NCBI GenBank assembly: GCA_003508835.1
Contig: PUFA01000144.1
Span: forward strand, 806,001-870,000
Source: Eonycteris spelaea
Taxonomy: Eukaryota; Chordata; Mammalia; Chiroptera; Pteropodidae
DNA: 64,000 nucleotides
Reading direction: 5' to 3'
The position numbers and the translations under genes were made by a program. Below are positions 48,869 through 59,095 of this stretch, in pieces. Under the pieces are notes generated by a model that was not told the DNA's origin, made no database searches, and saw nothing but the letters and a program-made list of their open reading frames with translations. Numbering within the stretch: position 1 is the stretch's first letter; every line of letters starts with the position of its first letter.

Positions 48869-49251
48869 TGTAATAGCTGAAAAATGGCAGCTAGAAATTT
48901 ATTACTTGCAGGAAAATTACTGCTTGGCTATGTCCATGAGAACATGGCTATGTCCATAGAAACAAAGACTGTTACCCATAGGAACATAACATTCTAAACA
49001 AGCTTTCTGCTTCTGTAACCCCGCTTATGCACCTGACCTGTGAGTTGACAGGTAGTGAATAGAAGAAAGATAGCCCTTTGTGTTTAGACAGAATGAAGAA
49101 TGGGATTTTGGGCTTAAAAAACCCCATACCTCTACATTTCAGGGTTGCTTAATTTGGGGTCTGCGTACCCCTGGCAGACCCAGCTGGCTGAATAAAGAGT
49201 GTTTCCTATAACTCACTCACTGAGTTCTGGTGGTCCGTGTGTCTTTCACAG
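48869..49251 (+). mobile_element. Solo LTR of an endogenous retrovirus, C1D intron 1
   Basis: Starts TGTAATAGCTGAAAAATGGC and ends CGTGTGTCTTTCACA, the TG...CA ends expected of an LTR. A TATA-like GGGCTTAAAAAACC lies near 49111-49124 and a poly(A) signal TGAATAAAGAG near 49189-49199, followed by a short R-U5 section. The immediate 4-base flanks are GGAT and GGCT. No gag, pol or env sequence is attached, so this would be a recombined solo LTR. I do not recognise the family, and the ends could be off by a few bases. Confidence 0.55.
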
Positions 49252-49859
49252 GCTGGTGGCTACAACAAGATGACTCCAAGAAATTATTGATAATTTTGTC
49301 ATCTACGGAAACAGTATTATATGAGAAAATGTCCCTAGAATTTAAAGATGAAACCGAAATACATAGGGTTAAAATTACATAACATCTTGAATTTGCTTTT
49401 TTTCAAAAAAGCTCGTCTTCATGGATTAATTACATTTTGAAAGAAAAGATTTAAAAAACCTATGTACATTATTTCCATAGGAAAATTAGATAGCTAATTC
49501 ACAAATTAACTTTTAGAATATAACTCAGTTCATAAATTGGGGGATACCTAAATATGTACTCTAGAATACTTAAGCAGTTCAATTACATCTCACCTCAATC
49601 CCAAATATAATTGGAGTGAGTGGAAAGGTAGGTTACTGGGTGCTACCAAGTCTGTGACAGCTGATAAACAAAACTCATGAAAACAAGACAAAGCCTGTAG
49701 CTTCAAATGAGGTTTGTGTTACATTTCCAACAAAGGCTGACATTCAAGGGTGTCTAATTAAGAATGTCACAAATTTCCTTCCCCACAAAAAGAAATCCTA
49801 ATGTCTTATATTTTTACCTGGCTCTTATAAAAAATGTATGCATGAGGAAATAAATAAAT

Positions 49860-50600
49860 AAACCAACAAACCAAGTTTAGAATCAAATGAAAAACTAGGG
49901 GGAAATATTTGCAACATAAAGACAGATAAAAGGAGCCTCTACAAATCAAGTTAACAAAACAAAAAGCAACAACCCAAAAGTAAAATGAACAAAGAAAATC
50001 TGTAGTTCACACGTAAAGAAATCCAGATGACTAATAAGCATAAAGTTAGTCAATCTTACTTGTAATTACAGAAACATAAATCAATGTAACAAGATGCCAT
50101 TTTTCATGTCAAACAAACAAAAATTAAAAAGATTGATAGTACCTGGTATGGGCAAAGGTGAAAAGAAACAGCCTCTCATTCACTATTAATTGGAGTGTAA
50201 ACTGAGCCTTTTTGGGGGCAACTTGGCATTATGCTTCAAAACTGAAGCACTATGCTTCAATTTATATATGTAAAAATTCTTTGACCCAGCAATTTAACTT
50301 CTCAAAAATGTCTATTTTCCCACAAGATAATGTTCAAAGACATTCACTGCAACACTCATTAAAACACTAAAACTTTAAAGCAGGAAACAACCTATGTGTC
50401 CATTAACAAGGACTAGTTAAATAAATTATGATATATTCATTCAATATAAAAACTCTGCGGCAATGAAAAAATATGTAGAGCTTAGATTCCTAAGATATAT
50501 TATAGTAAACAAAAATTTAAGAACAGGATATATAATACATCCATTTGTTTTTAAGAAATAAAACACATATGAGTGTGGAGGCATACTTGTATATGCATGT
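49860..50600 (+). mobile_element. Old L1 ORF2 3' portion in C1D intron 1
   Basis: Sense L1 text throughout: ATATTTGCAACATAAAGACA, GATGACTAATAAGCATAAAG, TGACCCAGCAATTTAACTTC and CAACCTATGTGTCCATTAAC. Broken frames, old subfamily. Confidence 0.85.
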
Positions 50601-50960
50601 AAGTTTTCTTAAAGGCTCCAACTCCTGGTGACCCTGAGAATGAGTGATGTCCACAATGCCCTGTCCTTAACTGCCGTGCTCAGCTCCTATAGACTCATGC
50701 CCCTGGCTTCTTTTATGGATTCAATCCACCTCGTGTTTGGTCTTCTTTTCCTGCTGCCTCTTATTTTTCCAAACATTAATGTCTTTCCCAAGCACTCTCC
50801 TTCTTATGATGTGTCCGAAGTGGGACAGCTTCAGTTGTCATTTTTGCCTTCAGCAATGTTGCACGCTTATTTGCTCCAGGACCCACTTGTTTGTCTTTCT
50901 GGTGGTCCAAGGCATCCTCCAACATCATATTTCAAATAAATCAACTTTTTCCTATCAGCC
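50601..50960 (-). mobile_element. Ancient RTE-type LINE fragment (MamRTE-like)
   Basis: Phrases CTTATGATGTGTCCGAAGTG, GACCCACTTGTTTGTCTTTC, TGGTGGTCCAAGGCATCCTC and TCATATTTCAAATAAATCAA match the widespread antisense motif of old mammalian RTE retrotransposons. The 103-codon plus-strand frame (50628-50939) is an accident of this copy. Confidence 0.55.
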
Positions 50961-51189
50961 TTCTTCACTGATAGAAGGAAGAAGGGAGGGATAAAGGAAT
51001 TGTCAGGCAATTGAAAGAGAACCCAGTTGAGACTGGGTAGCATTAATTTGTGTCTTGTGAACTTCTTTAGCAGTGTTCAATAGGCCTGAAACAAGAATGG
51101 TTACAAGGAATTGGCTAGTGGGCACAAAAGAAAGATAGGGACGTGTAAAAGCATCTTCAAACCAGCTGACTGGGAGGTATGGCCTTGAA

Positions 51190-52260
51190 GGAAGAGGAGT
51201 GAGGTTTTTTCCTCTGTTTGGATACCCCTCAGCAACCCCTCTCCAAACCCCTCCCCTACTTCTGGGCCTAGTGAAACCTTATCAATCCTTTAAAACGCAC
51301 ATCAATGCCCCCTCTTCTATAAAAAAGGCTTCCATATCTCCCAAACAAAAGTAGTCTCTTCTTCCTCTTTGTCCTAGGGTTCTCCAGACTTAGTAATCAT
51401 ACATCCACCAATAATACTCTGTCTTGTGTATCTTGATAAATCCAAAGGTGTCAATCCTTATTTTACTTGATCCATCAACTACGTTTGACAAAATAGAATA
51501 CTCCATTTCACCTTAAATTTGACAACACTAGACTCTCCAAATCGTCCTTGTTCTCACTAGCTGTTCATTATGTCTCTTTTGTTGGTTCTTCATCTCCCCA
51601 AACCTATAATGGCTAAAATGCCAAAGGACTCAGGTCTTTTATTACTTCTCTTTTCTGTTTACATTCACTTCTTTGGTGATTATCTCCAGTTTCATGATTT
51701 AAAAGTCATCTGTTCACTGACAATTCCCAAATGTTCTTTTCCAGCAATGGCCCCCAATAAATTTCACACTTGACAGATTCAACTGCCTACTCAACACCTC
51801 CACTTGTATGCTAACATACATCTCAAACTTAACGCATCATAACTGAACTCCTAGCTTGCACCCACAAACCTGCTCCTCCCATAGTTTTCCACTTCTCGGT
51901 TAATGACAATTCCACCCTTCCAGTTGCTCAATCCAAAATTGAACTACTACTCACCACATTCACTTCTTTCCACTTGTGAAGCCACTATCATCTCATCTGA
52001 ATTATTAAAACACCTTCCTAATTAGTCTCCTAATTAGTTCTCCTACTCTATCTCCAACAATCTGTTCTTAAGACAGCCGAAATGATTCCATTAAAAATTT
52101 GAATCAGATCATGTCACTCCTCTGCTCAGAACTTTCCACTGGTTATTTAACCACTAGGCTATTCCTTCAAGGAAAGATTAATGCTGCATGACATTTGTCT
52201 CTCCACATGACTAACACAATATCTTGCCACATATTAGGTACTTAGTAACTATTTGCTAAC
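51190..52260 (+). repeat. L2-like and related ancient repeat, C1D intron 1
   Basis: Contains AACTGCCTACTCAACACCTC, CATCTCAAACTTAACGCATC, AATCAGATCATGTCACTCCT and CTGCTCAGAACTTTCCACTG, text shared with the copy at 47.5-48.4 kb, ending near 52260. Confidence 0.5.
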
Positions 52261-52849
52261 TGATTAAAACCAATGAAAATAAACTGGAACAAAATTTTGA
52301 AGAATCTTAATATTGGATTGGAGTTTGGACTTATAAATATTAGGAAGTTACCACACGGATTAAAAGCATGATAATGTACATTCTGGGTCTGTTTCCATCT
52401 CTATAACAAGTAGTTATACATAATTATGAACTAAGCTAGAGAACAAATCCAATATATAATTCTTTTTGGACTAAGAGAGACATATGCAGATGTTGCACCC
52501 AGAATTCTATTACTGTAATGACTTTTTGCACTGCATTACTTAGAAAATAGTGAAATGTACAAATAATCTCTCAATAAATATTACTATCTTTGGCAGACAG
52601 TTCATGTTCGTGTCACCTGTAATTCTCCTTTAGACTTACGGTAAAATCCCTGGGAAAAGATAAACCTCTAAAACAAATTTATCCCAAAGTCTGATAATAA
52701 AATAAGATATAATTTATAAAGAGGCTACTCAAGTTTGAGATGAATAATTACATTGGATTACAATGAATTTACTTCTATTATTTAATTTTAATGTTTAATT
52801 TAAAGCTGCAAAACTGCCTTCTAAAACCATGGGATTTGCTTATTACATT

Positions 52850-52970
52850 TTCTCATCTCTAAAATAATTATAACAGCATATAGGATTATTGTGTGGATTA
52901 AATGAATGATATAGGTAAAGCTATTAGCACTCAATACATTTGTAATAATAAAATGATCAAATACTTTACT
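52850..52970 (+). repeat. MIR 3' fragment, C1D intron 1
   Basis: TCTCATCTCTAAAATAATTA, GTGTGGATTAAATGAATGAT, then TATTAGCACTCAATACATTT. Confidence 0.65.
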
Positions 52971-53772
52971 CCAATGTGGACTACTTAGAGCCATATTTGA
53001 AGGGTCAACTGTTTGGAAAGAGTGAGTAATTCAGATAACACATATGAACAGCCATTAAAAAAATTAAAAGCAGTTGTGAAAAACTATCAACTCTGAACTG
53101 TATGACATACAACACAAGTATTTGAAGGCAACTGTAATATCTTTTGACTGAGAATTGTTTTTGATTATTTTCAAAAACCACTGTTCACACTGTCATTATT
53201 TTATCTTTCAACAAAACGAGTTCTATCATTTTAACCAATCACAAATATGTCTCTGAATTTCGGTAGGGGTTATCTGGTTATTTTCAGATCCAACGTCAAC
53301 ATATAGTTAAGTCTCAGTTCAGTCTACTGCCACCACAATCCAAATAGGTTAAAAAGTGGGCAGCAAACATCTCAATGGGACAGATACATCCTTATTAAGA
53401 TAAAATGAATTGCAGTTAACAAACAAGAAGACATTAAAGATCTTTTTGAACAGAGAACAGAAGTGTGAATCACAGTGAACATTCCTGGGCCATAAAGTAA
53501 AACGACTTTCTTGAAATTATCCACTATAGATTGCAACTGAAGGTAGAAATTAGTCCACCATCTCAGGTGGGCTAATATAGAAACGGCAGGCAGTTCATGA
53601 TCATGAGTATACATAAGAATGGATGACACAGGAAAGTTAATCTCCTATGCCTTTTATTTAGGCCTTCCTCCTAAACAAGGTTTGAAGGCAGCTCTGAAAG
53701 TGAATTGTGGAGTCATGTGTTTTCAAATTCTCCACCTCCCAATATTTGAGAGCTGGAGTTAAGAAACGGAAA

Positions 53773-53892
53773 GTCTATGGCATGCCACCCTGAACGTGCC
53801 CAATCTCATCTGATCTCGAAAGCTAAACTTGGTTGGGCCTGATTAGTACTTGGATGGGAGACCACCTTGGAATACCAGGTGCTGTGGGCGTT
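53773..53892 (+). pseudogene. 5S rRNA-derived sequence with A-rich tail (5S pseudogene or 5S-derived SINE)
   Basis: The 120 bases align end to end with vertebrate 5S rRNA. Landmarks include CCACCCTGAACGTGCCC near the start and TTAGTACTTGGATGGGAGAC in the internal promoter region. By eye I count roughly 15 or more changes from the mammalian gene, many at CpG sites, so it is not a functional rRNA gene. It is followed directly by an A/G-rich tail (53893-53950), and near-identical 9-base sequences flank the whole unit (53764-53772 and 53951-53959, 7 of 9 matching), consistent with L1-driven retroposition. It lies in C1D intron 1, opposite in orientation to the gene, about 270 bases from exon 1. 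Fruit-bat SINEs of the MEG-R type are 5S-derived and would look like this. Confidence 0.85.
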
Positions 53893-54049
53893 AAAAATAA
53901 ATAAATGAAAGCGAAAGAAAAGAAAGAAAAGAAAGAAAGAAAAAAATGAAAAAGCGAAAGGCCAGACCAAGAGAGAGACATGTGGGGCCCAAGTAAGCCG
54001 AAACCTGCAGGCAGCCACAGAACGAGAAGTGGGGGTCCTGTAACAATGC

Positions 54050-54420
54050 TGTCCCCAAGGTTCAGGCGGCTCGCATTCCCGAAAGGCAACACGGTCCGAC
54101 CTCGCTCCTCACAGCCAATGGAAGGATGAATGAGAGACCCCAGGACAAGAAAAGTGGACTTACGCAGAAGCACGAGAAAAATTCAAACCCCAGCTTTGAA
54201 TAATTACTCACTTGCCTTCTACTCCAGTCTCTCGGAAAACAGTCGCTTGCTGGTGACGTTAATAAAGCGCCTGCTCTGCTCACAGCTCCAGCGGCGCTCT
54301 ATGATGACCTCACGCTCCTCGCCCCGCCCCCTTTTGCTCCCCTCTCACAGGTGGTTCTTTGAAGAGCTTCTGGGCAAAGTTGCAGAGGAGTTTGGGGCGG
54401 GACTCTGCGTACCTTTTTTC
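54050..54420 (-). promoter_or_regulatory. C1D: C1D CpG-rich promoter and candidate noncoding exon 1
   Basis: This is a GC- and CpG-rich block in an otherwise AT-rich neighbourhood, located where the 5' end of C1D should be. It contains Sp1-type GC boxes at 54321-54331 and 54394-54401, an ATF/CREB-like TGACGTTA at 54254-54261, a CCAAT motif (plus strand) at 54115-54119, and no clear TATA box. Two minus-strand donor sequences could end exon 1: GTGAGT at 54206-54211 (exon end 54212) and GTAAGT at 54158-54163 (exon end 54164). The coding ATG lies in exon 2, so exon 1 would be wholly untranslated. The transcription start probably lies between about 54250 and 54400. Confidence 0.6.
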
Positions 54421-55363
54421 TAGATTTGTATTCGTCCAACACCCCAAATACAAGTTGAGCGTATTTAACAAGAAAAAAAATGTTAGTTACTAAAGCATTT
54501 TTCAGGTTTTAACTTTCACTTAAGTTCATTCCTAGGTACTGATTCCTGCTACACTCCCATTGTCCCCTTCAAAATGAGCCTCTTCCAAAAAAGCAGCTTC
54601 CCAAATTATCCGTGATTGAAGACAAGTTCCTTATTTTTCCAATCTATCGGTAAGAGATGCTTTTGTAAAATACAGTAAAAATGAATTACTCAAAAAAAGG
54701 AGAAAAGATAGGCAAAATATCAGCCCAATTTTTTCATTATTAAAAATAAAGTTACATTTTAGTAAACACGATCAGAACAAACATAAAAGGAAAAAAATAC
54801 GAAAATTGCATGTATTGTTCAATGAATGAAATGTAGTATAAGCAGTAAGCATCATTTTTTACATTTCGAACTTTTTATTACTCCACAACCATTGTTTAGC
54901 AAAAACCTTTGAACAAACATCCTGTATGTCAATACTCAAAGTTTTCTGAATAGCAATGAGCTTTCTTCTTGTTTGTTATTCTAACCTAGCTGGATTAAAA
55001 ATGCTTGCGGTAAGGGGTAATGTATCTAAACTGTTTCTCTTTTGTTTTTACACAGATAGTAGACAAACCAGTCTCATAGAGATAAATTGATGGGAATGAA
55101 AGAAGAGTTTGGGGTTTTTTTTAAAATTACAGTTGACATACAATATTTGGAAGAAGAGTTTTTAAAGTAATTTCAGCAAGCTAATAATATTTTTAACTTT
55201 TATCTGAAATGAAATAAATGATATGTTTTCAAAATTCATCTTCAATCCTTCATCAATTGTCAATTCTAACAATAATCTTTAAAGTTATCTTGAAAATTAA
55301 ATGATCTATTGATCAAAGCAATTTTATACACTTCTAGGGTCACAATTGCAAAACTAATTGTGG
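54421..55363. other. No gene seen; AT-rich sequence upstream of C1D
   Basis: Unassigned, apart from about 40 bases (55112-55150, AAAATTACAGTTGACATACA) that look like a tiny antisense L1 tail. Confidence 0.4.
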
Positions 55364-55480
55364 AATTCACGTGGTGAGTCCCATGGTGTGTGATTTGTAC
55401 ACTAATCATGCACAGCAATGTGGTCTCACTGTACATGATTAGTGCACAAATCACACACTATGGGACTCACCATGTGAGTT
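55364..55480. repeat. Long inverted repeat: 52-base arms, 13-base loop
   Basis: The arms 55364-55415 and 55429-55480 are reverse complements at 47 of 52 positions, and all five differences are transitions. In a plus-strand transcript three of these are G:U pairs, leaving only two A:C mismatches. Each arm includes GGTGAGTCCCAT and GTGTGTGATTTGT. Weaker complementarity continues about 10 bases outward. It could be a palindromic miniature transposon or a source of a structured RNA. I do not recognise a family. Confidence 0.95.
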
Positions 55481-56585
55481 CAACAACAACTAAATTAATC
55501 CATACCCTATTCAAGAAAAACCAGTTCACAGATTACGGTTGTTGCAGCAATGCCGAATTCCCATAAAAGTTGCTAAATGATTATTTCAATTTCTGCACTC
55601 ATCTTGTTGTAGACAGATAATGACAAATAGTTCATGGACTAACACCAGTCCACAGACTTTAATGAGCACTGTCTTTGAGAGTTGAGTACATAACCTTACC
55701 ACGAAGACTGTTGAGACCTGAAAGACTGAATTATCACCCAGTACAAATCAGAACCTGACAGTTTGTCCTAGACCAAGGTGAGAATGAGGCTTCAAGGCAA
55801 ATTGTCACTCCTTTGTTATTTGGATCCTTCAGGAAGCAAACATGGAAATGGAGTTAGAAATGCAGAGGTTTATGGGGTGGTCTTTGAAAGATAAAGAGGG
55901 AGGAAGCAGGATTCAGCAGAAAGCCTCAAATAGTAATGAATATCTGACAGTGTCTCAGCCAACCCTACAGTGAATTCTGAAGCAAAGAGTGCTCCTTTTG
56001 AGGACATCATGTTTGGCAAAAAGGGTCAGACAGTAATATCACCCTCTACGTTCATCATTGGCAAGATTGTGGCTTCTGCTTAAAAGCTGAAGCAGAGCCT
56101 AAAGGTGCTATCAGCTGGAGGCTGCCAGCCAATTGCACTTCTCCAACTGAATGGTAAATTCTTTTGTGAAGGAAATGTAATGGGTGCACATCCTCAGCTG
56201 CCATACACTGGGCCATCTATGCTACGGTCGCACCATGATCCCACAATCTGTTAAACAAATATACTGAGTCCCCATTATGTGCCAGACTTTATTCTACATG
56301 TTATAGATAGAGCAATAAAAAAGCCCCTCACCTTACAGAGTTTACATTCAAATTCACCACTGGGAATACTATCCCTTCTTCTTTTTCCTCCCTTTACTCT
56401 ACTCCCCCATTCTTTTCTTTCATCACATTTTCTTCCTATAATCCTGATTTCAACATTTAAACCTTGCTATTTCATGCTTGAATGTTGCTCAGCCCTCTAA
56501 AGAACAATGATGAAAGGAAATTCATCCAGTGAAATCTAGAAAAACCAGACATAATATTATCACTAAAACAGGAAGAAAATAAGAG
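55481..56585. other. No gene seen; possible old LTR
   Basis: The 55740-56260 stretch resembles an antisense ERV-L type LTR (AGGAAGCAAACATGGAAATG), but I cannot name it. A common mammalian repeat motif (CCCCATTATGTGCCAGAC) is at 56270-56287. Confidence 0.35.
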
Positions 56586-56945
56586 AATTCTGATACAGAG
56601 AATAGATTGGTGGCTGCCAGAGATGGGGGAACTGAAGTGTGAGCAAAGGAGGTTAGGATGGTCAAAAGGCACAAACTTCAAGTTATAAGAGAAATAAATT
56701 CTAGGGATGTAATGTACAACATGGTGAAAATAGTTAACAATACTGTATTGTATATTTGCAAGTTGCTAAGAGAGTAGTTCTTAAAAGTTCTTATCACAAG
56801 AAAAAAATGTATAACTGTGAGGTGATGGACATAAACTTAATTTATTGTGGTAATCATTTTGGAATATAAATATTAAATCCTTATGTTGTACACCTTAAGC
56901 TAATATAATGTTATATGCCAATTGTATCTCAGGAAAACTAGGGGG
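56586..56945 (+). mobile_element. 5'-truncated L1 3' end
   Basis: L1 3' UTR of an L1MA/L1MB-like type: GATTGGTGGCTGCCAGAGAT, ATAACTGTGAGGTGATGGAC, TATGTTGTACACCTTAAGCT and ATATGCCAATTGTATCTCAG. Confidence 0.85.
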
Positions 56946-57234
56946 GAAAGTTATCCAAAATCTTAAGTCAAAGAAAAAAACCCTCTTGATAGCATTTCAA
57001 AACCACTGCATTGTGCTACCACACACTTCCTTTTACTCCATTTCACATCAGGAGGCAGAATTCACCTCAAAGTACTAGTGAATACTCCAGCCTTGGCTGC
57101 AATGAAAGACAGTGGGTATCTAACAATACAGCTGGCCTTGGAAATGGAAGATAAAGGCACTGATCACATTCCCAGTGCAGATCAGTTTCTTCCCCTTGGT
57201 TACTTTATAGTACAAATAATGATAGGTGAAGCAA
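56946..57234. other. No gene seen; unassigned sequence
   Basis: The 62-codon frame at 57078-57266 overlaps a MIR and shows no family features. Confidence 0.4.
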
Positions 57235-57426
57235 CAGCAGTTCTTCAGGGCAAACTAGCTCTGTGACCTTAGGCAAGATATTTAACCTCTCTGATCCTCA
57301 ATTGTATCACCTGGAAAATAGAGACAATAATAGTACCTATTTCTTAGGAACTGTGAGGACCAAATGAGGCACTGTAAGTGCTTACTACAGTGCCTGGCAC
57401 AGAGTAAGCATTTAATAAACATTATT
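57235..57426 (+). repeat. MIR SINE
   Basis: Very recognisable MIR: AGCTCTGTGACCTTAGGCAA, TTTAACCTCTCTGATCCTCA, AATAGTACCTATTTCTTAGG and GTGCCTGGCACAGAGTAAGC. Confidence 0.92.
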
Positions 57427-57785
57427 ATTAACAATAACCATCACTATAAAATATCACTAAAACAGGAAGAAAAGGGAGAATTCTGATGCTAATGAAAACA
57501 AAAAATTTTGATATTGAATTTAGGAAGTCTCTTAAATCTTAGTGTTCAGACTATGTAAATATAACAAGATCAGGCTCCCAATTATATCAAAGTAAAATAC
57601 TAGAATTTTTTTCTATCGTCTGAATAGATATCATAAGAAAATCACCATTTTATAGCCATCACAATAATAATCAATTTATCAATAGATGCTCAATGGAAAG
57701 AGGACATTTATCACCTTAAATCATCTCATCACAGATTATTTTTGAATTACAGAGGTAAAAATGATAATTTTACAGTAGTACCAGT

Positions 57786-58028
57786 GTGGTTGGGTGAGGG
57801 CCCTCTTCCAATTGCAGACTGCTGACTTCTTATATTCTCACTTGAGGAAGGTAGAGGGAGCCCTCTCAGGCCTCTTTTATAAAGACACTAATCTCATCCT
57901 GAGGACTCCACCCTCGTAACCCAATTACCTCCCAAAGATGTCAGCTCCTAATATCATCACCTTAGGCAGTAGGATTTCAACATATGAATTTTGGGGGAAA
58001 GGGGTGTCACAAATGTTCAGACAGTAGC
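57786..58028 (-). mobile_element. MST-type (ERVL-MaLR) LTR, partial
   Basis: Antisense LTR 5' half: CTTTTATAAAGACACTAATC, CTCCTAATATCATCACCTTA, ATTTCAACATATGAATTTTG and ending near CAAATGTTCAGACAGTAG. The other half is absent. Confidence 0.88.
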
Positions 58029-58639
58029 ACTCATCTTAACTTCATTGTACTTTATTATCCTAAATGATTTAGCCATTTGAAAAAACAATTGTGATAAGGC
58101 TATGCTTATTTAAGAAATTGATTCCTGTCATAATCCTTACAAATTCCCTGAAACTTTGTCATGTAATAACATATATGCTTATAATTATGTGCCTATAATC
58201 AGTGTTTATAGCCATAATGGGAATAAATACACTTATTACTCAGAGTGAATCCTTCCTATGAATTACATGTAGCTCTGTACTCTGATTTCAAAACCATCCT
58301 CTGCTGTTCCCACATCAAGAATAACCTGAGTGTTCTAAACTGAAGCTCAAGGTGAAAAGGGCCAGGACTCAGACATCAGTCCTCTCAAACATATTGTCAT
58401 ACATTATTCAGTTAACTGCTCTGAACCCAACCTGTAGAAACTGTAAACTCGTGATCCTCAACCTACTAATTATTTTTTCTAAATTTTATGATAGAAATTA
58501 GGTGCTATATTTTGCAATGTAAAGCTTTGAAAATGTTCCCACATGTATTCCTTACAAGGCCAGGCTCTATTGAATTTTTAGAATTATAAGTTAGGTCCCT
58601 GTTATAAGAGAGCTAAATAGTTGAAACAAACAGGTAATC
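58029..58639. other. No gene seen; unassigned AT-rich sequence
   Basis: No repeat or gene recognised. Confidence 0.4.
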
Positions 58640-59095
58640 GACGGATGGTTTTTCAGCTATCTTTGTGTCTGTGCTTTTTGCCATGTGACATGGCTATTCC
58701 TCCTATCAGAAGGCAGAGTATATTTCCTCATCCCTTGATTTTGAGTTTGGCCATTTGATTTGTCTTTGCCAACGGGATAACAATGGGTGTGATGCAAGGG
58801 GAAGCTTGAAAATCTGGGCTTGCTCTGTTGTGCTTCTGTCATCACAATCAGTATAGGCTCAGCTAGCTCATTATCCCAGGAGTAGGCAGATGAGAGTCAC
58901 GTGGAGTTGAACCCAGTCACCCTGCCAAGCCCAGCCTAGACCAGCTGACTCAAAGCCCATCCCCTAGATACATGCATGAGCCCAGTCAAGATCAGAGGTA
59001 GGCCAATTTAGTTGAAGCCTTCAGGCATCTGAGAAATAAATGTTTTTTTATGCCAAGCAATTTTATGAGAAGCTAACTGCCACATGTCAGTAAAA
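58640..59095 (+). mobile_element. MLT1 (ERVL-MaLR) solo LTR
   Basis: MLT1 text: TTTGTCTTTGCCAACGGGAT, GGGAAGCTTGAAAATCTGGG, GATGAGAGTCACGTGGAGTT, CAGCCTAGACCAGCTGACTC and GAGAAATAAATGTTTTTTTA. Near full length with no internal region. Confidence 0.8.

Larger units (their letters stand above)
40188..54300 (-). other. C1D: C1D gene, whole transcription unit (approximate ends)
   Basis: The unit runs right to left. A GC-rich promoter and noncoding exon 1 sit near 54.2 kb. Intron 1 is about 9.2 kb. Four coding exons lie at 44776-44922, 43994-44060, 43625-43680 and 40822-40986, followed by a 3' UTR with an AATAAA signal at 40188-40193. All coding junctions have GT and AG ends, and the phases add up to 426 coding bases: 141 codons plus stop, the usual length of mammalian C1D. 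C1D is a small nuclear protein of the Sas10/Utp3/C1D family, homologous to yeast Rrp47/Lrp1. It binds EXOSC10 and MTR4-linked exosome complexes in 3' processing of 5.8S rRNA and small RNAs, and is also reported as a nuclear-receptor corepressor and DNA-PK activator. The transcription start and the true cleavage site cannot be fixed from sequence alone. Confidence 0.9.

Noticed and set aside
53773..53892. Functional 5S rRNA gene
   Set aside because: Too many changes including CpG decay, an A-rich tail and no tandem neighbours or T-run terminator directly after the unit.
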